From assembly GCA_035296965.1 (NCBI GenBank), contig DATGZX010000191.1, positions 1 to 58,102 of the forward strand: 58,102 nt of DNA, given 5' to 3'. This stretch comes from DATGZX01 sp035296965. Its GTDB lineage: Bacteria > Planctomycetota > Planctomycetia > Gemmatales > Gemmataceae. Position 1 is the stretch's first letter. The number at the start of each line of letters is the position of its first letter. Positions 22,183 through 30,853 of the stretch are shown in pieces. The position numbers and the translations under genes were made by a program. Under the pieces are notes generated by a model, which saw only the letters and a list, made by a program, of their open reading frames with translations, was not told the origin of the DNA and made no database searches.

Positions 22183-23544
22183 ATGCCGCCGGAACCGGGC
22201 GGGATCGATCGTTTGCCTCCGCAAAGCAGGGATGCCGAGAGATGCGTTCTGGGCAGCATGTTGCGTGACAACGGCGTGCTCGGCGACGTGCTCCAGATCA
22301 TCCGCGAAGAAAACTTCTACCACGACGCACATCGCAAGATCTTCAAGGGCATTGTCACCCTCTACGACAAGGGCCAGCCCGTCGATACCGTGCTGCTGGC
22401 GAACTGGCTCAACGATCAGAAGCAGATCGACGATATCGGCGGTTACTCGTACCTGGCCGAGTTATGGGATGCATCGCCCACGGCCGCCAATGCCGAATAC
22501 TACGCGCGCATCATCCGCGATAAGGCCATCGTCCGCAACCTGATCCACGCGAGCACCGAAGTCCTCCGCGATGCCTACGACCAGGTCATGCCGGCCGAGG
22601 AGTTGCTCGAAGCCGCGGAACGCAAGGTGCTCGACATCGCCCAGATGGGCATTACCGGCCAAACCTACACGCTCGAACAGGCCGTGCAAGAAGCCTACGA
22701 CCGCATCGACACCCGGCACCAGCGCGGCGACCAGTGGTCGATCAGCGGTTTACCCACGGGATTCGTCGACCTCGACGACAAAACGGCTGGCTTGCAGAAC
22801 TCCGAGCTAGTCATCATTGCGGCACGGCCCAGCGTCGGCAAAACGGCCTTTGCCTTGAACCTGGCGCGCCACATCGCCGTCAAGGAGGCACGACCTGTAT
22901 TCATCGTCAGCCTGGAACAATCCCGCGTGGAATTGGCCGAGCGCTTGCTCTGCTGCCAGGCGCGCGTTGACAGCCACAAACTGCGCAAGGGACAGCTCAA
23001 CTCCCAGGACATGGAGAAGCTCATTGAAGCCGGCGAAGTGCTGCGCGCCGCCAAACTCTTCATCGACGACTCGCCCGGCCAGGGCATGTTGCGCATCGCC
23101 GCCAACGCCCGGCGTCTCAAACTGCGGCACGCGATCAAGGTCGTGATCGTCGATTACCTGCAGTTGATCGAACCGGACAATCGCAGGGACCCCCGGCAAG
23201 AGCAAGTCGCCGCCATTTCACGCCGGCTCAAGCACCTTGCTCGCGAGCTGCAAATTCCGGTCGTCGCCCTGGCCCAGGTGAATCGTTCTTCGGAGGACCG
23301 CACAGACCACAAGCCGCGTCTGGCGGACCTGCGTGAATCGGGATCAATCGAACAGGATGCGGACACGGTCATGCTCTTGCATCGTCCCGAAATGTACGAG
23401 CCCGGTCAAAACGAGGGCACGGTGGAGGTGCTGATCGCCAAACAGCGCAACGGCCCGACCGGCGACATCACGTTGACCTACCTCAAGCAGTTCATGCGTT
23501 TCGAGAACTTCGCCGTCGAAAGCCCCTTCGGCTACGACGGCTAG
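22183..23544 (+). CDS. dnaB: Replicative DNA helicase DnaB
   Basis: 453 residues. The N-terminal domain (LPPQSRDAERCVLGSMLRD) interacts with primase; the RecA-like domain starts near residue 185 with TGFVDLDDKTAGLQ, has Walker A in IIAARPSVGKTAFALN, Walker B in VVIVDYLQLIEP and the C-terminal LRESGSIEQDADTVMLLHR. It unwinds DNA ahead of the fork as a hexamer. GGAGGTGAGCC precedes the ATG. Last gene of the ribosomal/replication run. Confidence 0.96.
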   Translation: MPPEPGGIDRLPPQSRDAERCVLGSMLRDNGVLGDVLQIIREENFYHDAHRKIFKGIVTLYDKGQPVDTVLLANWLNDQKQIDDIGGYSYLAELWDASPTAANAEYYARIIRDKAIVRNLIHASTEVLRDAYDQVMPAEELLEAAERKVLDIAQMGITGQTYTLEQAVQEAYDRIDTRHQRGDQWSISGLPTGFVDLDDKTAGLQNSELVIIAARPSVGKTAFALNLARHIAVKEARPVFIVSLEQSRVELAERLLCCQARVDSHKLRKGQLNSQDMEKLIEAGEVLRAAKLFIDDSPGQGMLRIAANARRLKLRHAIKVVIVDYLQLIEPDNRRDPRQEQVAAISRRLKHLARELQIPVVALAQVNRSSEDRTDHKPRLADLRESGSIEQDADTVMLLHRPEMYEPGQNEGTVEVLIAKQRNGPTGDITLTYLKQFMRFENFAVESPFGYDG

Positions 23545-23590
23545 AGGAAGGGGTGAGGGGATAGGGGCGAGGGGATAGGGACTTGGCGTT

Positions 23591-23613
23591 TAGCACAAGG
23601 TGTTAGCTTGTGA
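23591..23613. repeat. Small imperfect palindrome TAGCACAAGG-TGT-TAGCTTGTGA
   Basis: CACAAG/CTTGTG arms with mismatches near the loop, in the gap between dnaB and ispF. Member of the AAGCT-NNN-AGCTT family; the least perfect of the four copies. The same gap begins with a run of GGGGATAGGGGCGAGGGG, reminiscent of the G-rich arms at 16872 and 48433. Confidence 0.55.
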
Positions 23614-23745
23614 GAAGCCTGGCCAGGAGGAGCCGCTGAACAAGCCCTCTCGAGAGCAAGCTGAGCTTTACTCGCGTTGTCACGCGCTTGGCGTCCTGAT
23701 TACAATTCGCTACGGTTGCAAATCCCCTTGCCACAGGTTTTTGCC

Positions 23746-24225
23746 ATGCGTGTCGGAATCGGTCATGACTCGCACCGCCTGGAAGCCGGCCGGCCCCTCA
23801 TCCTGGGCGGCGTGCGCATCGACCATCCGCGCGGCCTGGTCGGCCATAGCGATGCCGACGTGGTGCTGCACGCCCTCACCGACGCTCTGCTGGGCGCAGC
23901 CGGAATGGGCGACATCGGCGATGCCTTTCCCGACACCGACCCCGCCTACCGCGGTTGCGACTCGAAGGTCTTCATCCGGGACACCCTGGCCCGCCTGAAC
24001 CGGGCCGGCTGGCGGATTGTCAATGTTGACGTGACGATCTTCGCACAGGAGCCAAAGCTGGGCCCCGTCAAGGATCGAATGCGGCGCCAGGTGGCTGACC
24101 TCCTTGGGCTCGACGCAGCATACGTAAACATCAAAGCGAAAACCGGCGAGGGCGTGGGCACGATTGGCCGGGCGGAAGTGATCGCCTGCCAGGCCGTGGC
24201 GCTGATAACCGGGCTGACGCCGTGA
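23746..24225 (+). CDS. ispF: 2-C-methyl-D-erythritol 2,4-cyclodiphosphate synthase
   Basis: 160 residues from the ATG at 23746. Zinc ligands appear in GIGHDSHRLEAG (Asp and His) and the histidine of RGLVGHSDADVVLHALTDAL. Also present are GDIGDAFPDTDP and the C-terminal VNIKAKTGEGVGTIGRAEVI. It makes the cyclic diphosphate intermediate of the MEP isoprenoid pathway. The next gene, cysS, starts 92 bases downstream. ispD is not in the window. Confidence 0.96.
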   Translation: MRVGIGHDSHRLEAGRPLILGGVRIDHPRGLVGHSDADVVLHALTDALLGAAGMGDIGDAFPDTDPAYRGCDSKVFIRDTLARLNRAGWRIVNVDVTIFAQEPKLGPVKDRMRRQVADLLGLDAAYVNIKAKTGEGVGTIGRAEVIACQAVALITGLTP

Positions 24226-24317
24226 CGCGGCCGCCGGGTTGCAGCGTCGGGAGATGGTCGACAACCAGGATTCGTGGGCGATTTGCTTTACACCAGCAAG
24301 GATTTATCGAGGTCCTC

Positions 24318-25799
24318 ATGCCTTTGTGCGTCTATAACACGTTGACCCGCCGGAAGGAGCCGTTTGAGACCGTCGAACGCGGCAAAGTCGGCATGTATGT
24401 CTGCGGGCCGACCGTCTACAAACCGAGCCACGTCGGCCACATGGTTGGGCCCGTGATTTTCGATACGGTGAAGCGCTACCTGACCTACGCCGGCTACCGC
24501 GTGACCTTCGTCGTGAACATCACCGATGTCGACGATAAGCTCATCGCCGAGGCGGCCCGGCAGAATACCACCGTGGCGGAATTGGCGGAGCGCGTCACGG
24601 CTGACTACCAGCAAAACCTCAAGAAACTGGGCGTCACCGGCATCGATCACATGCCGCGTGCAACGCAATACATTGGTGAAATCATCGGCATGATCCGGGG
24701 TCTGATCGAGAACGGTCATGCATACCCTTCCGACGGCGATGTCTATTTCGACGTCAGCAAGGACCCCGATTACGGCAAGCTATGCAACCGCGATCCCGCT
24801 CAGCTCGAAGCCGGCGCACGCATCGAGGTCAGCGACCGCAAACGCAATCCTGGCGACTTCGCCCTATGGAAAAGCGCCAAGCCCGGGGAGCCGCAGTGGG
24901 CCAGTCCGTGGGGGCCGGGCCGCCCCGGCTGGCATATCGAATGCTCGGCCATGAGCATGAAGCTGCTGGGGAAGACCCTGGACATTCACGGCGGCGGACT
25001 CGACCTCCAGTTTCCGCATCACGAAAACGAGCTGGCTCAGTCCGAATCCTACACCGGCGTGCCGTTCGCGCGCTACTGGATGCACAACGGCCTCATGAAA
25101 ATCGGCGCGGGGAAAATGTCCAAGAGCTTGGGCAACGAAGTAGTCGTGTCGGAATTGTTGCGCGTCCATCACCCGGAGACCCTGCGCTTCTTCCTGCTGA
25201 CCACTCACTATCGCCGGCCAATCGACTATGGCGAAGATCGGCTCGAAGAAATTCGCCGCGGCCTTGATGGCTTCTACCGTTTTTTCGAACGTTTTCAGCG
25301 GATCACGAAAGAAGATTTTTACAAACTGCAGGCGCCCACCGCGCGGGGCTCATTTGCTGTCACCGGCGTCCACGCCGAGTTCCTCACCGACGTCTCTCGC
25401 TATCGCGAGACGTTTCTCGTATACATGGACGATGACTTCAATACCGGCGGCGCCGTCGGTGTTCTTTATGACCTCCTCACCACGTTGAACCGCTTTGCCG
25501 ACAGCCAAGAGCTGGAGAAGGCTTCCGCCAATCCTGCCGCGCTCCAGGATTTCCGGCGCGGCGCCCTGGTGCTCAAGGAATTGAGCCAAACGTTGGGCAT
25601 CTTTTCGGAGCCGGTTGCCGCCGGGCCCGCAAGCAGCGATGAGCTGACAGCGGGCCTGATGCAATTGCTGATCGACATGCGCGCCGAGGCGCGCATGTCC
25701 AAAAACTTCGCCCTGGCCGATCAAATCCGCCAACGCTTGAGCAAACTGAACATCACGCTGGAGGATCGCCCCGGCGCTACCGATTGGCGGGTGGGCTAA
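24318..25799 (+). CDS. cysS: Cysteinyl-tRNA synthetase
   Basis: 493 residues from the ATG at 24318 (GAGG upstream). Class I signature: MYVCGPTVYKPSHVGHM (zinc Cys and the HIGH-type HVGH) and KMSKSLGNEV. Further zinc ligands in GWHIECSAMS and QFPHHENELAQSE; the C-terminal helical domain follows. It charges tRNA-Cys. ruvC begins four bases after its stop, so the two genes are probably cotranscribed. Confidence 0.96.
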   Translation: MPLCVYNTLTRRKEPFETVERGKVGMYVCGPTVYKPSHVGHMVGPVIFDTVKRYLTYAGYRVTFVVNITDVDDKLIAEAARQNTTVAELAERVTADYQQNLKKLGVTGIDHMPRATQYIGEIIGMIRGLIENGHAYPSDGDVYFDVSKDPDYGKLCNRDPAQLEAGARIEVSDRKRNPGDFALWKSAKPGEPQWASPWGPGRPGWHIECSAMSMKLLGKTLDIHGGGLDLQFPHHENELAQSESYTGVPFARYWMHNGLMKIGAGKMSKSLGNEVVVSELLRVHHPETLRFFLLTTHYRRPIDYGEDRLEEIRRGLDGFYRFFERFQRITKEDFYKLQAPTARGSFAVTGVHAEFLTDVSRYRETFLVYMDDDFNTGGAVGVLYDLLTTLNRFADSQELEKASANPAALQDFRRGALVLKELSQTLGIFSEPVAAGPASSDELTAGLMQLLIDMRAEARMSKNFALADQIRQRLSKLNITLEDRPGATDWRVG

Positions 25800-25803
25800 T
25801 TGC

Positions 25804-26325
25804 ATGGCCGACTTGAGCAGCCCAAAGACAGAAGTACGCATTTTGGGGATCGATCCCGGGCTCCAGATCACTGGCTATGCCGTGGTCGATGCTGGGACGC
25901 GTGGCCCCGTGATTTGTGAGGCCGGGCTCATCCGCAGCAGCGAGGGCAGCGTCAAGCCGGAATTGGACCAACGGCTGCGCGTTCTGTACAATGGTATAGA
26001 AGACTTATTGAACCAATTTCACCCGCAAACGGTCGTGGTGGAACAGCTTTATGCTCATTACCTGCATCCGCGGACTGCCATCCTGATGGGGCATGCCCGT
26101 GGAGTGATCTTGTTGGCGGCTTCGCGGAGAGATTTGCGCGTAGTCAGTTACAGTGCGACGCGCATCAAGAAGACGATCACGGGCAATGGCCGGGCCCCCA
26201 AGGAACAGGTGCAGCGCACGATCCAGCGGGAGTTTGGCTTGTCGCAGTTGCCCGATCCTCCCGATGTTGCGGACGCCCTGGCCGCGGCGCTGTGCCACTT
26301 CTACGTTCAGAAGCTGCCGGTTTGA
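25804..26325 (+). CDS. ruvC: Holliday junction resolvase RuvC
   Basis: 173 residues. Acid active site: Asp in LGIDPGLQITGYAVV, Glu in VVVEQLYAHYLHPRTA, and the two Asp of PDPPDVADALAAALCHF. Basic DNA-binding segment RIKKTITGNGRAPKEQVQ. It cuts four-way junctions symmetrically as a dimer. ruvA starts eight bases downstream; ruvB is separated from ruvA by 366 bp of repeats. Confidence 0.96.
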   Translation: MADLSSPKTEVRILGIDPGLQITGYAVVDAGTRGPVICEAGLIRSSEGSVKPELDQRLRVLYNGIEDLLNQFHPQTVVVEQLYAHYLHPRTAILMGHARGVILLAASRRDLRVVSYSATRIKKTITGNGRAPKEQVQRTIQREFGLSQLPDPPDVADALAAALCHFYVQKLPV

Positions 26326-26333
26326 AAGCGTCT

Positions 26334-26969
26334 ATGAGAACGAAAATCACCGGCGTCTTGAATCGCATCCTGGAAGATGAAGTCCGCCTGCAAGTGGGTG
26401 CGTTCGAGTACCAGCTGCTCGTGCCCGATTTCGTGCGCCGCCATGTCCAGGGCCGCGAAGGCCAGGATATTACCCTTCACACCACCGAGTACATGGACGG
26501 CAATCCAATGCAGGGCAGGGTGGTGCCGCGCTTGATCGGTTTTGCCAGTGAAGCGGAGCTGGAATTCTTCGAGCTGTTCTGCACCGTCGACAAGGTCGGG
26601 GTACGCAAGGCGATCAAAGCGCTCGTCCGGCCCGTTCGCGAGATCGCCGACGCCATCCAGCGCCAGGACTCGAAATGGCTGACGACCCTGCCCGGCATCG
26701 GAACGGCCACGGCCGAGCAGGTTGTCGCGACCTTGCGGCGGAAGGTCACCAAGTTCGCCCTGATGGCCCCTGAGGAACCCAGAGCGGATGGAACGCCTGG
26801 CCCTGTCGCAGTTGACGGCAGCGTAATCGAGGATGCCTACCACGCGCTCCTGAGCGTAGGGCATAATCCGGTCGAAGCGCGAAATCGCCTCGATAAAGCG
26901 TTGGCAGGCAACCGATCTTACAAGACGGTCGAGGAGATCCTTTTGGAGATATACAAACAAGGTGGATAA
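26334..26969 (+). CDS. ruvA: Holliday junction helicase subunit RuvA
   Basis: 211 residues from the ATG at 26334. Domain I OB fold (KITGVLNRILEDEVRLQVGA), domain II with helix-hairpin-helix segments (FELFCTVDKVGVRKAIKALV and WLTTLPGIGTATAEQVVATL) and domain III at the C-terminus (VIEDAYHALLSVGHNPVEAR), which stimulates RuvB. It is a diverged member: the usual V-G-G-V-G-Y strand is replaced by QVGAFEYQLLVPD. It tetramerises on Holliday junctions. Confidence 0.94.
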   Translation: MRTKITGVLNRILEDEVRLQVGAFEYQLLVPDFVRRHVQGREGQDITLHTTEYMDGNPMQGRVVPRLIGFASEAELEFFELFCTVDKVGVRKAIKALVRPVREIADAIQRQDSKWLTTLPGIGTATAEQVVATLRRKVTKFALMAPEEPRADGTPGPVAVDGSVIEDAYHALLSVGHNPVEARNRLDKALAGNRSYKTVEEILLEIYKQGG

Positions 26970-27076
26970 TTGCCGAGTGGGCCGATTTCTTGGACTAAAT
27001 GACCGTGCGTGAATCCGCAGCATGCTGTGTAAGCCGGGGTGCTATGCAACCTGGAAGACTCTAAGATCCGGGGTGC

Positions 27077-27281
27077 CATGTTTTCGCGACTACTCGAGAT
27101 AACAGACGAACCTTGCAATACCTCGCGAAAGCATGTCCCGACTCATCTCGGCGATCCCGCACGCATCAATAAATCGGGGGTGCCCAACAACCCTCGACGG
27201 GGCGCCTAATGCGGGGCGGGACATGCTTTCGCGAGTTTGCCTGACTGTTCTGGGGCGCTGTCGGGAACTCGCGAAAGCATG
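27077..27281. repeat. Two tandem CATGCTTTCGCGA palindromes between ruvA and ruvB
   Basis: CATGTTTTCGCGA (27077-27089) pairs with TCGCGAAAGCATG (27123-27135), and CATGCTTTCGCGAGTT (27222-27237) pairs exactly with AACTCGCGAAAGCATG (27266-27281). The outer flanks carry GGGGTGCCATG and CATGCCACCCCGG. Same family as 2494-2657. The 366-bp gap 26970-27335 holds nothing else recognisable except an ACCGTGCGTGAATCCGC remnant near 27001. Confidence 0.88.
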
Positions 27282-27335
27282 CCACCCCGGCGTTTTGCAA
27301 ATGCAATCTGAATGAACAGTGTCGAGAGGAACTTC

Positions 27336-28376
27336 ATGGCGCGTGAAGCAGTAGTCCAGGGCAACCCGGTAGAGGAAGAACGTCGTCGCGACGACGCGCT
27401 GCGCCCGCGCTGGCTGCGTGAGGTCATCGGTCAGAAAGCAGTCGTTCAGAAGCTCGGTATTGTCCTCAATGCTTCCCGAAAGCTCAAGGAACCGCTATCG
27501 CATATCCTCTTTGACGGCCCGCCCGGTCTTGGCAAGACCACGTTTGCCACGGTCCTGCCCAACGAACTCGGCACCTCGATCCAGATGACGAGCGGCCCCG
27601 CGCTGACCAATCCCAAGGACCTGATGCCGTTCCTCACGAATGCCGCGGAAGGGTCGATCCTGTTCATCGACGAGATCCATCGCATGCCGCGCGTCGTCGA
27701 GGAGTTCATCTACCCGGCCATGGAGGATTTTCGCATCGACATTGTGCTCGGCGAGGGCATCAACGCACGCACGCTGTCGATCCCTTTGAAGCGGTTCACG
27801 CTGATCGGCGCAACAACACGCAGCGGCATGCTCTCCAGCCCGATGCGCGATCGCTTCAAGATGCACGAGCACCTGGAGTTTTACACCGTCGACGAGTTGG
27901 CCGAGATTATCCGCATCAATGCGCTCAAGCTCCAAACCGAACTGGCGGCAGACGCCGCCCTCGAGCTGGCGCGGCGCAGCCGGGGTACACCGCGCATCGC
28001 CAATGCCCGGCTCTGGTGGGCGCGCAATTACTCCGCCAGCGAGGCCGACGGCCGGATCACCCTGGACATCGCCCAGGCCGCCCTTGCCATGGCCGAGGTG
28101 GACGGCCAAGGACTCGACAAGCAAGACCGGCGCTACCTGGAGGTACTCGTCGGCGTGTTCGAAGGCGGGCCGACCGGCGTCGAGGCGTTGGCGGCGACCA
28201 TGAACTTACCTACCGATACGCTCAGCGATGAAATCGAACCCTACCTGCTGCGCGAACAGTTCATCGTGCGCACGCCACGCGGCCGGCTGGCAACGCCGCG
28301 TGCGTATCAACTTCTGGGCAAGCCCATGAAATCTGCCCCCTCTGAAACCGGTTCTCCGCGATCGCTTTTTGATTGA
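27336..28376 (+). CDS. ruvB: Holliday junction branch migration ATPase RuvB
   Basis: 346 residues from the ATG at 27336, which has GAGAGGAAC upstream; an ATG at 27312 lacks a ribosome-binding site. AAA+ motor: Walker A in DGPPGLGKTTFATVLPNEL, Walker B/DEIH in ILFIDEIHRMPRVVEEF, sensor 1 in LIGATTRSGMLSSPMRDRF, arginine-finger region, and a C-terminal winged helix (GGPTGVEALAATMNLP, TPRGRLATPRAYQLLG). Forms hexamers driving branch migration with RuvA. Confidence 0.96.
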   Translation: MAREAVVQGNPVEEERRRDDALRPRWLREVIGQKAVVQKLGIVLNASRKLKEPLSHILFDGPPGLGKTTFATVLPNELGTSIQMTSGPALTNPKDLMPFLTNAAEGSILFIDEIHRMPRVVEEFIYPAMEDFRIDIVLGEGINARTLSIPLKRFTLIGATTRSGMLSSPMRDRFKMHEHLEFYTVDELAEIIRINALKLQTELAADAALELARRSRGTPRIANARLWWARNYSASEADGRITLDIAQAALAMAEVDGQGLDKQDRRYLEVLVGVFEGGPTGVEALAATMNLPTDTLSDEIEPYLLREQFIVRTPRGRLATPRAYQLLGKPMKSAPSETGSPRSLFD

Positions 28377-28390
28377 TACCCTGCGCTGTA

Positions 28391-28411
28391 GCACAAGCTG
28401 ATAGCTTGTGC
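28391..28411. repeat. Small palindrome GCACAAGCT-GAT-AGCTTGTGC
   Basis: Perfect 9-bp arms, three-base loop, fifteen bases past the ruvB stop. Fourth member of the AAGCT-NNN-AGCTT family. No T tract. Confidence 0.8.
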
Positions 28412-28530
28412 CGCTCAAGCCAGTTCTGCGCGAACGCTCTTTGTTTGATGCATCATCTTGACAGCGGAAGTGGTAGCCCCTATCATTTAGACAGTTGCCT
28501 AACTACGAAAGCAGCTCCACGCTTATGCGG

Positions 28531-28812
28531 ATGAACGAAGCCTTCAAAGCCCTGGCGGACCCGACGCGACGAGAGATCCTGCAGCTCTTGCGGCGCGGGG
28601 AGATGACGGCCGGGGAGTTGGCCGAGCACTTTGACATGGCCAAACCCTCCGTGTCCCATCATTTTTCTGTGCTCAAGCAGGCAGACCTCATCAGCGCCCG
28701 CCGCGAGGGGCAGCAGATTTATTATTCGCTCAATACGACGGTGGTGGAAGACCTCCTTGCTATCATTTGGGACCTCTTCCCGAACCACCGCAAACAGGAG
28801 TTGCAGCAATGA
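28531..28812 (+). CDS. SdpR-like ArsR-family transcriptional repressor
   Basis: 93 residues from the ATG at 28531; an ATG at 28525 and a TTG at 28495 are alternatives. It parallels Bacillus SdpR over its length: MNEAFKALADPTRREILQLL, GEMTAGELAEHFDMAKPSVS, HHFSVLKQADLISARREGQQ and YYSLNTTVVEDLL. The winged helix lacks the Cys pairs used by metal-sensing ArsR proteins. In Bacillus, SdpR represses sdpRI and is sequestered by membrane SdpI when toxin is bound. Its stop overlaps the sdpI-like start (ATGA), so the same pairing exists here. Confidence 0.88.
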   Translation: MNEAFKALADPTRREILQLLRRGEMTAGELAEHFDMAKPSVSHHFSVLKQADLISARREGQQIYYSLNTTVVEDLLAIIWDLFPNHRKQELQQ

Positions 28813-29474
28813 CGCGTTGGCTCTACCTGGCAATCGCACTGACAGCGGCAGCGCTCGCCAGCTCGGCCTATGTTTACGTATTTGCGTTTGACCGTTTGCC
28901 CGAACAAATTCCGGTCCACTGGGGCATCAATGGAAATCCCGACAAATGGGTTCCCAGGTCGGAGGCCTGGGTCAATTTCTGGCTCATGCCGGCGGTCATG
29001 GCTGGTTTTACTCTCCTGACGGTCGCCCTGCCCTGGATGTCGCCGAAGAATTTCAAGGTCGACCAGTTTCGTGACACTTACGGCTACGTCATGGCGGTGG
29101 TCGTTGCCCTGTTTGCTTACATTCACGTGCTCCTGGTTTGGGGAAGTTTCGACCCGACCGTGCAAGAGGGCCGCTGGCTCGTCGCCGGGATCCTGTTCTT
29201 CTTCGCCTTGCTGGGAAATGTGCTGGGGCAGGTTCGGCGCAATTTCTGGGTGGGCGTCCGCACACCGTGGACGCTCGCGAATGAAACGGTGTGGAACGCG
29301 ACCCACCGCCTGGCGGCCTGGATGTTCACCGGGTTTGGCGTCATAGGTTGTATCATCGCTTTGGCGGGTGCGCCGCTGTGGCTGTGTTTTGCGCCGTTGA
29401 TCATTGTCGCACTGGTCCCTGTTGTCTACTCTCTCATCCTGTACAAGCGCCTGGAAAAACAAGGCAAAATCTAA
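28809..29474 (+). CDS. SdpI-like immunity/signal membrane protein
   Basis: 221 residues with six or so membrane helices. N-terminal DUF1648 motif (RLPEQIPVHWGINGNPDKWV) followed by the SdpI domain with GNVLGQVRRNFWVGVRTPWT and NETVWNATHRLAAW, both diagnostic. SdpI protects Bacillus from the SdpC toxin and also controls SdpR. No SdpC-like toxin gene is seen nearby; the downstream gene is a secreted hydrolase, so the signal sensed here is unknown. Confidence 0.9.
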   Translation: MTRWLYLAIALTAAALASSAYVYVFAFDRLPEQIPVHWGINGNPDKWVPRSEAWVNFWLMPAVMAGFTLLTVALPWMSPKNFKVDQFRDTYGYVMAVVVALFAYIHVLLVWGSFDPTVQEGRWLVAGILFFFALLGNVLGQVRRNFWVGVRTPWTLANETVWNATHRLAAWMFTGFGVIGCIIALAGAPLWLCFAPLIIVALVPVVYSLILYKRLEKQGKI

Positions 29475-29484
29475 GGTAACCACC

Positions 29485-30840
29485 ATGAACCGAGCACGCT
29501 TGCTCCTCCTCTCGGCCCTGGCGGGCTGTTTGTCTTTCGCCCCCGTCGCGGCCCGAGACGACGCGCGCCCCAACCCCGAAGAACTCAAGCTGCTGGCGAT
29601 GACCTTCGTCGACTTGCTCAACAAAGGGGACTTCGCCAAGGCGGCCAAGGATTTCGACAAGATCATGCAAGAGAAAATGCCGCCCGCCAAGCTCGAGGAG
29701 ACATGGAAGTCGCTCATAAGCCGGGTCGGCGCCTTTCAGAAGCAAATGGGCGCCCGGCTTGAATACAAGGCGCCCTATGAGATCGTCTACGTGACCTGTG
29801 CGTTCGAGCAAATGTCGATCGATACGCGTGTGGTCTTCACCAAGGACAAACAGATATCGGGCTTGTTCTTCAGCCCGACCAAGAAAGCGGAGCCGCCTTA
29901 CCAGCCGCCCGACTACGTCAAGCGTGGCTCCTTCGAGGAGAAGGAAATGAAGGTTGGGTCCGGCGAATGGGAACTCCCGGCCACGTTGACGCTGCCGGTG
30001 GGCGACGGTCCTTTCCCTGCCGTTGTGCTCGTGCATGGCTCCGGTCCCAACGATCGCGATGAAACGATTGGTCCCAATCGGCCGTTTCGAGATCTTGCCT
30101 GGGGATTGGCTTCTCAGGGCATCGCCGTTCTCCGTTACGAGAAGAGAACCAAGGAGCATGCGAGCAAGCTGGCGGCAGGTTTGGCCGGCCTGACCATCAA
30201 GGAGGAAGTCCTCGACGATGCCCTGGCCGCGGTAGCGCTGCTGCGGAAAGTGCCCAAGATCGATCCGAGAAAAGTCTTCCTGCTTGGTCACAGTCTAGGC
30301 GCGATGTACGCTCCGAAACTCGGCGCGCTCGAGCCGCGCATCGCAGGTCTCATTTCCATGGCAGGGACAATCAGGCCTCTCGAGGACGTTCTCCTGAGCC
30401 AATTGAACTACCTGCTCACCATCGATCCAAACCTCTCCCCCGAGAAAAAGAAAGCCATCGACGAGTTGAAGGAAAAGGTCGGCAGTCTCCGGAACCCGCA
30501 GCTTTCCAACGATACGCCGTCATCGCTTTTGCCGTTTGGTGTACCGGCGGCCTATTGGCTCAGCTTGCGCGGTTACTACCCGGCGGAGGCTGCCAAGAAT
30601 CTCAAGCAGCCGATGCTGATCCTGCAAGGCGAACGAGACTATCAATCCACGATGAAAGATTTCGAAGGCTGGCAGGACGCCCTCAAGACGCGCAAAAACG
30701 TAGTGTTCAAGAGTTATCCCAAGCTGAACCACCTCTTCAGCGAAGGCGAGGGGAAGTGCACGCCAAGCGAATATGAAAAGGAAGGCCACGTTGCCAGGTA
30801 CGTCATCGACGACCTGGCGAACTGGATCAAGGAGCATTAA
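29485..30840 (+). CDS. Secreted alpha/beta hydrolase with DUF3887 domain
   Basis: 452 residues. Signal peptide (RLLLLSALAGCLSFAPVAA), a DUF3887-type domain (FVDLLNKGDFAKAAKDFDKI to about residue 125) and an alpha/beta hydrolase domain from about residue 170: VLVHGSGPNDRDETIGPNRP, nucleophile elbow GHSLGAMYAPKLG, acid in LQGERDYQS and His in YPKLNHLFSEG. Probably an exported esterase or acyl hydrolase; the substrate is unknown. It starts ten bases after the SdpI-like gene with AAGGTAA upstream, so it likely shares the repressor-controlled operon. Confidence 0.85.
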   Translation: MNRARLLLLSALAGCLSFAPVAARDDARPNPEELKLLAMTFVDLLNKGDFAKAAKDFDKIMQEKMPPAKLEETWKSLISRVGAFQKQMGARLEYKAPYEIVYVTCAFEQMSIDTRVVFTKDKQISGLFFSPTKKAEPPYQPPDYVKRGSFEEKEMKVGSGEWELPATLTLPVGDGPFPAVVLVHGSGPNDRDETIGPNRPFRDLAWGLASQGIAVLRYEKRTKEHASKLAAGLAGLTIKEEVLDDALAAVALLRKVPKIDPRKVFLLGHSLGAMYAPKLGALEPRIAGLISMAGTIRPLEDVLLSQLNYLLTIDPNLSPEKKKAIDELKEKVGSLRNPQLSNDTPSSLLPFGVPAAYWLSLRGYYPAEAAKNLKQPMLILQGERDYQSTMKDFEGWQDALKTRKNVVFKSYPKLNHLFSEGEGKCTPSEYEKEGHVARYVIDDLANWIKEH

Positions 30841-30853
30841 GGGCGGGCAAGAA

